Below, one piece after another: positions 1 through 6,390 of a stretch of DNA of 13,502 bases; positions within the stretch are counted from its first letter, which is position 1, and each line of letters starts with the position of its first letter. Position numbers and translations under genes: made by a program. Location: assembly GCA_900753295.1 (NCBI GenBank), contig CAADYQ010000081.1, forward strand, positions 1-13,502, written 5' to 3'. The notes under the pieces were generated by a model. It was given only the letters and a program-made list of their open reading frames with translations, had not been told where the DNA came from and did not search any database. This DNA comes from Clostridia bacterium (lineage in GTDB: Bacteria; Bacillota; Clostridia; Oscillospirales; CAG-272).

Positions 1-1011
1 CGCACACGGTTGGCGCGGGACATACTCTCCGGCGCGGGACTGGCACACGCCTATATCATAGAAGGCAAGCACGGGAGCGGAAGGCACACGCTTGCGGTGA
101 ATATCGCCGCGGCACTTTCCTGCGAGAAGCGCGGCTCGGGCGCGGTCCTGCCGTGCGGCGAATGCGCCGCATGCCGCAAGATATATGCGGGTATATCGCC
201 GGATGTGATAACCGTCTCACGCGAGGACGGCAAAGCGAGCATAGGCATAGACACCGTGCGCGCGCTGAGGACCGATGTTCACATTCTGCCCAACGAGCTT
301 GACTACAAAATATACATCATAGAGGATGCCGACACGATGACGGTGCAGGCGCAGAACGCGCTTCTGCTCACACTGGAGGAGCCTCCGTCATATCTTGTTT
401 TTCTGCTGATAGCCGAAAATTCGCGCAATATGCTTGAGACAGTGCGTTCACGTGCACCGTCGTTGCGTATGCAGCCACTCCCGCCTGCCATGGTCGCGGA
501 AATAGCCGCAGAACGCTCACCCGAGGCGGCGCGTATACGCGCCGCGGATGCCGCCGCATTTCACGGCGTCATAATGGCTGCCGACGGCAGCGCCGGACGT
601 GCCATCGAACTTTTTGAAGGCAAGGAAAAGGATGCAGTCGCCGCGCGGCGCAGGATAGCAGAGGAATTCTGTCGTGCAGCATCGTCCGGCAGTCATGCCG
701 AAGCGCTGTATTCCCTGCTCTATCCGGTGTCATCCGGAAAAAGAGACGATGCCGCGCTGCTGCTTTACGATCTGTCGCTTGCACTGCGCGACCTTGCGCT
801 GAAAAAGAAGTGCGAGGATGTGCCGCTGCGGTTTTTCGCGGATCGCGACACCGCCGAAGAGCTTTGCGGCGGATACACGCTCACGCGGCTGATATACCTC
901 TACGACTCGGTAGAAAAGGCGCGCGAGCTGTTATCGCAGAACGCCAACACAAGGCTTACGGTCTTCGGACTGATAAACGCCGCGACCTGCCGGGCAAAAC
1001 CAAGGAAGTAA
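1..1011 (+). CDS. holB: DNA polymerase III subunit delta' (5'-truncated by window edge)
   Basis: Clamp-loader delta' subunit, which helps load the beta sliding clamp onto primed DNA. The reading frame is open from base 1 (R-T-R before the TTG at 10), and family members have about ten more residues before the A-R-D-I-L stretch, so the true start lies before the window and the TTG is probably internal. Counting from that TTG, a degenerate P-loop (G-x-x-G-S-G-R-H-T, Lys replaced by Arg) lies near 19-27. A zinc module has Cys 38, 49, 52 and 55. The AAA+ core has the N-A-L-L-L-T-L-E-E-P-P motif near 116-125, and the SRC motif reads S-R-A near 147-149. The degenerate P-loop fits a non-hydrolysing delta' rather than a tau/gamma subunit. 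The stop is 22 bases before the next gene, ricT, as in Bacillus where holB precedes yaaT, so the two are probably cotranscribed. Confidence 0.93.
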   Translation, partial: RTRLARDILSGAGLAHAYIIEGKHGSGRHTLAVNIAAALSCEKRGSGAVLPCGECAACRKIYAGISPDVITVSREDGKASIGIDTVRALRTDVHILPNELDYKIYIIEDADTMTVQAQNALLLTLEEPPSYLVFLLIAENSRNMLETVRSRAPSLRMQPLPPAMVAEIAAERSPEAARIRAADAAAFHGVIMAADGSAGRAIELFEGKEKDAVAARRRIAEEFCRAASSGSHAEALYSLLYPVSSGKRDDAALLLYDLSLALRDLALKKKCEDVPLRFFADRDTAEELCGGYTLTRLIYLYDSVEKARELLSQNANTRLTVFGLINAATCRAKPRK

Positions 1012-1033
1012 TAATTTTTCAAGGAATATAGAT

Positions 1034-2500
1034 ATGGACGAGATCAAAGATAAAAAAACGACCGGCGGTGAATCGACCGCCAACTCAGGAGCATCCGCCA
1101 ACCGCGAAAGACGCCCGAGAAACGGTCAGAGGGGGCAGAGACGTCAGCCCGGCGGGAGCAATAAAAAAACCGGCGCGCCTGCGGCGGATGCGGCGGGCGA
1201 ACAGCGCGCCGCCGAGCAGTCAAAGCAGCGCACCGAGGCGACAAAGCAGCGCCGTCCCGACGCAGAAAAGAAAAATCCCGGCGCGGTGAACGCAGCCGAA
1301 AAGAATGACCGCGGCGGCAAGCGCCGCGCCCCCGTACAGAACCGCTCCGGACGCAAGAACGGGACCGACGAACGCACGCCGCGAGCCTTTGACGATCCCG
1401 CCGCTGCGCGTTCCGTACCCGGCGTTGATGTTGTGGACAGCTTTGCCGACATTTCGCTTTCCGGCTCGAGCCGCCCGGTATCGCTCGTCAGCACCGTCAG
1501 CGACGAAGATGACAGCTATGTGCCGGGACCCGACGATTTCCGCATTCCCGACGAGGACATTCTGCCCGAGTGCATTCTGCCGCGCAAGGCAACGGCTGAA
1601 GGAAGCCACTCGAATGAAGGCAAGACCGAGGTCGTGGGGATACGGTTTGAAAATTCGGGAAAGACATATTATTTTGCGCCCGGCGCAGACAAATTCGTGC
1701 GCGGCGAGCATGCGATAGTCGAAACGGCTCGCGGCGTCGAGTACGGCGAGATAAGCATGGGCAACACATATGTCCCCAACGATGAGATAGTTCAGCCGCT
1801 GCGCGCCGTCGGACGCCGCGCGACCGCGGAGGACGCCAAGCACGACGAGGAAAATCACTGCCGCGAGGCAGAGGCTATGAACATCTGCGCCGAAAAGATC
1901 GCCGCACGCGGGCTTGAAATGAAGCTCGTCGGCTCAAGCTATACATTTGACAACACCAAGCTCATATTCTACTTCACCGCCGCGGGACGAGTTGATTTCC
2001 GCGAGCTTGTGAAGGACCTTGCCGCGGTCTTCCGCACCCGCATCGAGTTGCGCCAGATCGGAATACGCGACGAAGCAAAGCTTCTCGGCGGCTACGGCGT
2101 TTGCGGCAGAAAGCTCTGCTGCGCCAGCTTCCTGCCTAACTTCAACCAGGTGTCAATACGCATGGCAAAGGAGCAGGGTCTGTCGCTCAGCTCTTCAAAA
2201 ATTTCCGGATGCTGCGGCAGGCTCATGTGCTGTCTGCGCTTTGAGCATGAGACCTACGAGCGTGAGATAAAGCTCACGCCGCCGGTGGATTCGATAGTTG
2301 AGACCGCGGACGGTCGCGGCGTCGTGACCGAGAACAATCCCATTGCGGGCACGGTAAAGGTCCGCCTTGACGACAAGCCGAGCGATCCGCCCAAGGCGTA
2401 TCACCGCGACACCGTAAATGTGATCTCGCGCGGCGCGCGCCGCAATGATGCGCACTCCGCCGACGAGGGCGACGACGGTGACATTATTCCGGAGGAATAA
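1034..2500 (+). CDS. ricT: PSP1-domain Fe-S protein RicT (YaaT) with long N-terminal extension
   Basis: Homologue of Bacillus subtilis RicT/YaaT, a member of the Ric (Y) complex that carries [4Fe-4S] clusters and modulates RNase Y-dependent mRNA maturation. The PSP1-like core begins near residue 198 (T-E-V-V-G-I-R-F). The conserved cysteine segment has Cys 357, 362 and 363 (C-G-R-K-L-C-C) and Cys 393, 394, 399 and 400 (C-C-G-R-L-M-C-C), typical cluster ligands of the family. Residues 1-115 are low-complexity and very rich in Arg, Lys, Gln, Asn and Gly; residues 150-180 are acidic; the last 20 residues are also acidic. At 488 residues it is roughly 200 longer than the B. subtilis protein. The ATG follows AAGGAA at 1021-1026 and no later Met precedes the core, so the extension appears genuine. 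Family assignment is secure; the role of the extension is unknown. Confidence 0.9.
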   Translation: MDEIKDKKTTGGESTANSGASANRERRPRNGQRGQRRQPGGSNKKTGAPAADAAGEQRAAEQSKQRTEATKQRRPDAEKKNPGAVNAAEKNDRGGKRRAPVQNRSGRKNGTDERTPRAFDDPAAARSVPGVDVVDSFADISLSGSSRPVSLVSTVSDEDDSYVPGPDDFRIPDEDILPECILPRKATAEGSHSNEGKTEVVGIRFENSGKTYYFAPGADKFVRGEHAIVETARGVEYGEISMGNTYVPNDEIVQPLRAVGRRATAEDAKHDEENHCREAEAMNICAEKIAARGLEMKLVGSSYTFDNTKLIFYFTAAGRVDFRELVKDLAAVFRTRIELRQIGIRDEAKLLGGYGVCGRKLCCASFLPNFNQVSIRMAKEQGLSLSSSKISGCCGRLMCCLRFEHETYEREIKLTPPVDSIVETADGRGVVTENNPIAGTVKVRLDDKPSDPPKAYHRDTVNVISRGARRNDAHSADEGDDGDIIPEE

Positions 2501-2573
2501 GCATTTTCTGTCACCGAACGGCTTCATTTGCTTAAATTTTATTGCCGATTCAAATTTATTTTTCAAAAAGCAC

Positions 2574-2601
2574 TTGCATATCTCTGCATTTGTGATACAA
2601 T
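2574..2601 (+). promoter_or_regulatory. SigA-type extended -10 promoter of the ferredoxin gene
   Basis: TTGCAT at 2574-2579 is a weak -35. After 16 bases comes TACAAT at 2596-2601, preceded by TG at 2593-2594 in the TGN position, giving a good extended -10. The predicted start is near 2608, and GGAGGT lies at 2618-2623. The region around it is AT-rich compared with its surroundings. No convincing terminator is visible between the ricT stop and this promoter, so read-through from ricT is also possible. Confidence 0.65.
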
Positions 2602-2631
2602 ATATCTATTCTCATATGGAGGTAAACTGCT

Positions 2632-2802
2632 ATGGCATACAAGATCAGTGATGACTGCATCAGCTGCGGAACCTGCGCTGCTGAATGCCCCGTCGGCGCT
2701 ATAAGCGAGGGCGACGGCAAATACGTAATCGACCCCGATAAGTGCATAGAATGCGGCGCATGCGCCGGCGTATGTCCTGTCGAGGCTCCCAAAGCCGAGT
2801 AA
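2632..2802 (+). CDS. 2[4Fe-4S] ferredoxin, 56 residues
   Basis: Small clostridial-type ferredoxin, a soluble low-potential electron carrier. The translated protein starts M-A-Y-K-I-S-D-D. It carries two cluster motifs, C-I-S-C-G-T-C-A-A-E-C-P near residues 9-20 and C-I-E-C-G-A-C-A-G-V-C-P near 38-49. Each has the C-x2-C-x2-C-x3-C-P pattern, with the last Cys of each supporting the opposite cluster, as in the classic fold. The length of about 55 residues is normal for the family. GGAGGT at 2618-2623 sets the ATG start, with the spacing usual for a strong site. It sits where Bacillus has yabA, between ricT and yabB, with its own promoter and a terminator about 150 bases beyond the stop. The partner enzyme cannot be read from the sequence. 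Confidence 0.95.
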   Translation: MAYKISDDCISCGTCAAECPVGAISEGDGKYVIDPDKCIECGACAGVCPVEAPKAE

Positions 2803-2808
2803 GGCATC

Positions 2809-2950
2809 ATGAATGCCGCCTTTGGCGGCGGACCTCAAGGGCAGTGGCTCAAGCCACTGCTTTTGAGAAAATAAGGGCGTTTCGGTGCACGTCACCGGGC
2901 GTCTTTTACAAACGCTTGATCAGAACGGCGGCACTCCGCCGCCGAGTCGT
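2809..2950 (+). other. Hairpin-rich untranslated stretch after the ferredoxin gene
   Basis: This part of the 222-base gap between ferredoxin and yabB holds several perfect short stems in a row: GCCGCC/GGCGGC at 2815-2820 and 2824-2829; GCAGTGGC/GCCACTGC at 2841-2848 and 2853-2860, with an outer CTCAA/TTGAG pair (2834-2838 and 2863-2867); GCGTTT/AAACGC at 2877-2882 and 2910-2915, enclosing CGGTG/CACCG at 2883-2887 and 2893-2897; and GGCGG/CCGCC around 2936-2950. It is much more GC-rich than the promoter region before it. No protein is convincing here. It may be a structured 3' UTR, a small RNA or a dispersed repeat; I cannot assign a known family. Confidence 0.45.
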
Positions 2951-2956
2951 TATTTT

Positions 2957-2998
2957 CGGGGGCGGATCATCAATGATGCGCCCCCGTTTTTATTTTAT
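2957..2998 (+). terminator. Strong Rho-independent terminator of the ferredoxin transcript
   Basis: CGGGGGCG at 2957-2964 pairs perfectly with CGCCCCCG at 2979-2986. After one G-G mismatch an inner ATCAT/ATGAT pair extends the stem. A T-rich tail (TTTTTATTTTATT) follows directly from 2987. This would end the ferredoxin transcript and largely separate it from yabB. Confidence 0.88.
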
Positions 2999-3024
2999 TA
3001 TTTTATAAAAGTGAGTAGATATGT

Positions 3025-3798
3025 ATGCACCCTGAAGTAGCTCTGTTGCCCGATGAGCGTATCTGCGCCGTCGGCGAACGCATCTCACTTATACAGAAAA
3101 CACGCGGCCTGCAATGGGGCACCGATTCGTACCTGCTTGCCGCTTATCTGAAAAAAACAAATGCACGCGCGTGCGAGCTCGGCTGCGGCAGCGGCGTTAT
3201 TTCCCTGCTCTGCGCCGCGCACGGTAAGTTCCCCGAAATACGCGCGATCGAGATCCAGCCGGAATACGCCGAGCTTGCCCGACGCAACGCCGTGCTCAAC
3301 GGACTTGACGGAATATTCAAGCCGCAGCATGGTGACGTGCGCGACATTCGCGCCGAAATGCTGGGCGGTAGATTTGACGTTGTATTTTCCAACCCTCCGT
3401 ATATGCGGACGGACACGGGACACCTCTCTGAGGCACAGGAAAAGCTGATAGCCCGGCACGAGGTGTTCGGCGGTATCGGCGATTTTGCCGCCGCCGCGGC
3501 ACGACTGCTCAATTTCGGAGGCATATTCGTTTGTGTTTTTCATCCGAGCCGCCTTGCCGATCTTTTCGGCGCGCTTCGCGCGGTCGGTCTTGAGCCAAAG
3601 CGAATGACCGAGATATATCCCGACACCGGATCGCGCCCATCGGCGGTGATAGTGGAAGCCAAGCTCGGCGGCGCGCCGTCGCTTGACATCACGCGCCCGC
3701 TTATTATGTACACGGAAAAGGATCCCGGCGGCGGAGCGCGGCAAATGACCGAAAACGCCGCACGGATATATTCCGCGTGCTCCTTCAACGAAGTCTGA
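3025..3798 (+). CDS. yabB: tRNA1(Val) (adenine-37-N6)-methyltransferase family protein (YabB/YfiC-like)
   Basis: Class I SAM-dependent methyltransferase of the TrmN6/YfiC group; the E. coli member methylates N6 of A37 in tRNA-Val. In the 257 residues, the family's N-terminal D-E-R-I and L-Q-W-G-T-D-S-Y-L-L-A-A-Y segments lie near 10-41. The SAM-binding E-L-G-C-G-S-G is at 51-57, the acidic E-I-Q-P-E of strand 2 near 76-80, and the catalytic N-P-P-Y at 123-126, the signature of exocyclic-amine methylation. The length is close to Bacillus YabB, and the position a little after ricT matches the Bacillus yaaT-yabA-yabB order. The ATG at 3025 has only a weak upstream GTGAG at 3011-3015. Another amino-methylated RNA substrate cannot be excluded, because Gram-positive YabB proteins are little tested. 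Confidence 0.85.
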   Translation: MHPEVALLPDERICAVGERISLIQKTRGLQWGTDSYLLAAYLKKTNARACELGCGSGVISLLCAAHGKFPEIRAIEIQPEYAELARRNAVLNGLDGIFKPQHGDVRDIRAEMLGGRFDVVFSNPPYMRTDTGHLSEAQEKLIARHEVFGGIGDFAAAAARLLNFGGIFVCVFHPSRLADLFGALRAVGLEPKRMTEIYPDTGSRPSAVIVEAKLGGAPSLDITRPLIMYTEKDPGGGARQMTENAARIYSACSFNEV

Positions 3799-3819
3799 TT
3801 TCCGCAATGAGGTGACTGT

Positions 3820-4491
3820 ATGATAAAGAAACTCAAATTTTCCTGCCTTGTGCTCGACCACGATGACACTACGGTCCTGTCCACCCCGCAGGTGAACTAT
3901 CCCGCATTTCTCGACACAATGAAAAAGCTACGCCCGGATGCACCGCACTATGACTACGAAACGTTTATCGATTACTGCTGCGATCCCGGATTTGAGCCGT
4001 TTTTCAGAAAAATACTCGGCTTTAACGACGAGGAGATGAAATTTGAATTTGCAAACTGGCAACGGTTTGTAAAGATGACGATCCCGGAAGCGGTCCCGGG
4101 GCTTGGCGATGTAATAAAAAAATTCCGCGAGGCGGGCGGAGTGATATTTGTGGTATCACACTCCTACACCGAAAACATACTGCGCGATTGGCGGCACAAT
4201 TTCGGTATCCTGCCCGACGGCGTTTATGCGTGGGACACCGGCGTGGGAAAGCGCAAGCCGGACCCATACCCGCTGCTCGATATAATGAAGAAAAACAGCT
4301 TCACGGCAGATGAGCTTATAATGGTAGACGACCTCAAACCCGGACTTGTCATGTCGCGTGCGGCAGGTGTACGCTTTGCCGCTGCGGGATGGGCAAGGCA
4401 AAGCAATTCCATCGAAGCGATGATGCGCCGTGAAAGCGACTATTATTTTGAATCTCCGAATGACCTTGAGGAGCTGCTGTTTGCAAAATGA
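3820..4491 (+). CDS. HAD-superfamily hydrolase (phosphoglycolate phosphatase-like)
   Basis: A 223-residue haloacid-dehalogenase-type phosphatase. Motif I is D-H-D-D-T at 13-17, with Asp13 the likely nucleophile and Asp15 the general acid; the fourth position, usually Gly, is Asp. A helical cap covers roughly 25-85. Motif II is V-V-S-H-S with Ser113. Motif III is Lys146 in G-K-R-K-P-D-P, and motif IV is Asp170-Asp171 in M-V-D-D. This is the layout of small-molecule phosphatases with a C1 cap (Gph/PGMB type); the substrate cannot be told from motifs. GAGGTGA at 3809-3815 fixes the ATG. The gene starts 21 bases after yabB and its stop overlaps the next start by four bases (ATGA), so yabB, this gene and the TtcA-like gene are probably one operon with translational coupling of the last two. 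Confidence 0.87.
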   Translation: MIKKLKFSCLVLDHDDTTVLSTPQVNYPAFLDTMKKLRPDAPHYDYETFIDYCCDPGFEPFFRKILGFNDEEMKFEFANWQRFVKMTIPEAVPGLGDVIKKFREAGGVIFVVSHSYTENILRDWRHNFGILPDGVYAWDTGVGKRKPDPYPLLDIMKKNSFTADELIMVDDLKPGLVMSRAAGVRFAAAGWARQSNSIEAMMRRESDYYFESPNDLEELLFAK

Positions 4492-5261
4492 GCGATACAA
4501 AAAGAATTCTCAGCTACATTCGCCGCGCATGCGAAGACTATAAAATGATAGAGGACGGCGACAAAATAGCCGTCGGCATTTCCGGCGGCAAGGATTCGCT
4601 GACGCTTTTGACGGCGCTTGCGGGAATGCGCCGCTTTTACCCGAAAAAATACGCGCTGTGCGGCATCAGCATCGACATGGGACTTGAAGGAATGGACTTT
4701 ACTCCCGTTGCCGACTACTGCCGCAGTCTTGACGTTGAGTACCACATTATCCCCTCCGATATTTCAAAGGTCGTGTTTGAATACCGCAAGGAACACAATC
4801 CCTGCTCGCTCTGCGCAAAAATGCGCCGTGGCGCGGTAAACAACGCCGCATCAAGGCTCGGATGCAACAAGGTCGCCCTCGGGCACCACTTTGACGATGT
4901 TGTAGAAACATTCATGCTCAATCTGTTCTACGAGGGCAGGATCGGCGTTTTCAGCCCGGTCACTTATCTTTCGCGCAGCAATGTCACCGTTATACGCCCG
5001 ATGATATACATGCCCGAAAAAGATATACGATACTTTGCCAAAAAAGAAGGGCTGCCTGTCGTGACCTCGACCTGTCCTGCGGACAAGCACACCGAGCGCG
5101 AGGAAATGAAGCAGTTTCTGGCGCGGCTGGACCGCGAGAACCGCGGGCTGAAATACCGCATATACGGCGCGATACAGCGCGGCGAGGTAGACGGCTTCCG
5201 CGATTTCGGCAGGATGGCAGGCATAAAGGTCTACGCAGACGATAAAAATACAGATGAATAA
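4488..5261 (+). CDS. TtcA-like tRNA thiolation ATPase (tRNA 2-thiocytidine biosynthesis family)
   Basis: PP-loop N-type ATP pyrophosphatase of the TtcA/TtuA group, which adenylates a tRNA base before sulfur insertion. In 257 residues, the PP-loop S-G-G-K-D-S is at 32-37. The C-S-L-C pair is Cys106 and Cys109 within a C-S-L-C-x3-R-R-G context like that of E. coli TtcA, where these residues bind a [4Fe-4S] cluster. G-H-H-x-D-D-x2-E-T follows at 132-141. A late cysteine, Cys196 in S-T-C-P, is in the place expected for the third ligand. TilS (lysidine synthetase) shares the PP-loop but lacks this cysteine pair, which argues for TtcA. The E. coli product is s2C32; whether this Gram-positive relative acts on the same base is not known, so no symbol is given. 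It is coupled to the HAD gene by ATGA overlap and ends just before a large palindromic terminator. Confidence 0.85.
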   Translation: MSDTKRILSYIRRACEDYKMIEDGDKIAVGISGGKDSLTLLTALAGMRRFYPKKYALCGISIDMGLEGMDFTPVADYCRSLDVEYHIIPSDISKVVFEYRKEHNPCSLCAKMRRGAVNNAASRLGCNKVALGHHFDDVVETFMLNLFYEGRIGVFSPVTYLSRSNVTVIRPMIYMPEKDIRYFAKKEGLPVVTSTCPADKHTEREEMKQFLARLDRENRGLKYRIYGAIQRGEVDGFRDFGRMAGIKVYADDKNTDE

Positions 5262-5262
5262 C

Positions 5263-5302
5263 AACAGCAAGGCTGAGCCGCATGCGGCTCAGCCTTGCTG
5301 TT
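5263..5302. terminator. Perfect 40-bp palindrome, probable bidirectional terminator
   Basis: Bases 5263-5282 are the exact reverse complement of 5283-5302, so the RNA from either strand can fold into a hairpin of up to about 18 pairs with a CATG-type loop. It lies between two converging genes, two bases after the ttcA-like stop and nine bases before the asnA stop. The T-rich tail on the + strand is TTATTTCATTT and on the - strand GTTGTTATTC, both imperfect. Termination in both directions is inferred from position and symmetry. Confidence 0.8.
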
Positions 5303-5310
5303 ATTTCATT

Positions 5311-6315
5311 TCAAAGCAGGAATATTCCCGCGCGCTCGCACGCCTCGGTCTCCGATTCCGGCCAGCAGGATGCCTGCACCTCGCCGATATGCGCTTTACG
5401 GAGGAAGAACATACATATTCTTGACTGTCCGATACCGCCGCCGATAGAGTACGGCAGTTCCCCCGCAAGCAATGCACGGTGAAATGGCAGTTCCGCTCTT
5501 TCGGGACAGCCCGCGATATCAAGCTGGCGGCGCATAGCGTCCTCGTCCACACGTATACCCATGCTTGAAAGCTCAAGCGCAATATCAAGCACGGGATAGT
5601 AGACGATTATATCGCCGTTCAGCTCCCAATCGTCATAGTCGGGCGCTCTGCCGTCATGCGGCTTTCCGGAAGCAAGCGCTCCACCGATCCCTTCAAGGAA
5701 TATCGCGCCGTATTCACGCGCCGCGCGGTACTCGCGCTCCTTGGGGGTAAGGGACGGGTATTTCGCCTCCAGCTCGCGCGTGGTCACGAATGTGATCGAC
5801 GGCGGAAGCAGATGGCCGATAAAGTTGTAGTCATCGGCTATGTAATTTTCGGTCTGACGCAGTGCGTCGTATATGTAACGCACGGTGGAGTGAAGCGTCT
5901 CGCGCGTGCGCTCGGATTTAAGTATCACCTTTTCCCAGTCCCACTGATCGACGAAAACCGAATGTATATTGTCGGTATCCTCATCACGGCGAATGGCGTT
6001 CATATCGGTATAAAGTCCTTCTCCGGGAGCAAAGCCGTACTTTTTAAGCGCAAAGCGCTTCCATTTTGCAAGCGAATGCACGACCTCAAAGCTCCCGGTG
6101 CAGTTCTTTATGTCAAATGAAACAGGACGCTCCACACCGTTGAGATTATCATTGAGTCCGGTCGCGGAATCAACGAACACCGGCGCGGAAACGCGGCGGA
6201 GATTGAGCTGATTGGCAAGATCGGTCTGAAAGAAATCCTTTACCTTTTTGATAGCGATCTGCGTCTGACGTGCGGTAAGACGCGAACGGTAGCCCTCGGG
6301 CAGTATAAGCGGCAT
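5311..6315 (-). CDS. asnA: Aspartate--ammonia ligase (asparagine synthetase A)
   Basis: Makes asparagine from aspartate, ammonia and ATP in the cytosol; it is a class II aminoacyl-tRNA-synthetase-like enzyme. The 334 residues match the usual length of about 330. Recognisable segments are the N-terminal Q-x-A-I-x3-K-x-F-F, S-A-P-V-F-V near 43-48, the D-M-N-A-I-R-R-D-E and V-D-Q-W-D-W-E-K-V blocks near 104-130 that form the active site, and the C-terminal G-G-G-I-G-Q-S-R motif followed by C-M-F-F-L-R-K-A-H-I-G-E-V-Q. The ATG is preceded by GAGGTGAT with good spacing. The gene has its own consensus promoter and converges on the ttcA-like gene. It lies downstream of the ABC permease on the same strand with no visible terminator between, so some read-through from that operon is possible. 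Confidence 0.96.
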   Translation of the reverse strand: MPLILPEGYRSRLTARQTQIAIKKVKDFFQTDLANQLNLRRVSAPVFVDSATGLNDNLNGVERPVSFDIKNCTGSFEVVHSLAKWKRFALKKYGFAPGEGLYTDMNAIRRDEDTDNIHSVFVDQWDWEKVILKSERTRETLHSTVRYIYDALRQTENYIADDYNFIGHLLPPSITFVTTRELEAKYPSLTPKEREYRAAREYGAIFLEGIGGALASGKPHDGRAPDYDDWELNGDIIVYYPVLDIALELSSMGIRVDEDAMRRQLDIAGCPERAELPFHRALLAGELPYSIGGGIGQSRICMFFLRKAHIGEVQASCWPESETEACERAGIFLL

Positions 6316-6351
6316 GAAGTATCACCTCGTTTTTTTAAAAAATATGCGATA

Positions 6352-6380
6352 ATTATATCATCACGCCGCACCAATGTCAA
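6352..6380 (-). promoter_or_regulatory. Consensus SigA promoter of asnA
   Basis: On the - strand TTGACA (6375-6380) and TATAAT (6352-6357) are both perfect, separated by exactly 17 bases, with TG in the extended -10 position. Transcription should start near 6345, leaving a leader of only about 30 bases that holds the GAGGTGAT site. There is no room for a T-box or other leader riboswitch. Confidence 0.9.
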
Positions 6381-6390
6381 GCACATTTCA

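Noticed and set aside
10..12. TTG as the true start of holB
   Set aside because: The frame is open to the window edge and family members have further N-terminal residues; the TTG has no ribosome site in view.
1220..1858. A 212-codon - strand frame opposite ricT
   Set aside because: GC-rich codon shadow; no start signal or family motif, while the opposite strand encodes conserved RicT.
2809..2874. A 21-codon ATG-to-stop frame after the ferredoxin gene, with AAGG just upstream
   Set aside because: It lies entirely across perfect hairpins, the ribosome spacing is short, and its composition follows the stems; an RNA-structure explanation is simpler.
2742..3008. An 88-codon + strand frame overlapping the ferredoxin end and its terminator
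   Set aside because: It starts inside the ferredoxin in another frame, runs through the terminator and lacks a ribosome site.
3085..3861. A 258-codon - strand frame opposite yabB
   Set aside because: It is the shadow of a convincing NPPY methyltransferase; no ribosome site and no recognisable motif.
6316..6350. T-box or other leader riboswitch controlling asnA
   Set aside because: The consensus promoter leaves a leader of about 30 bases, too short for such elements.
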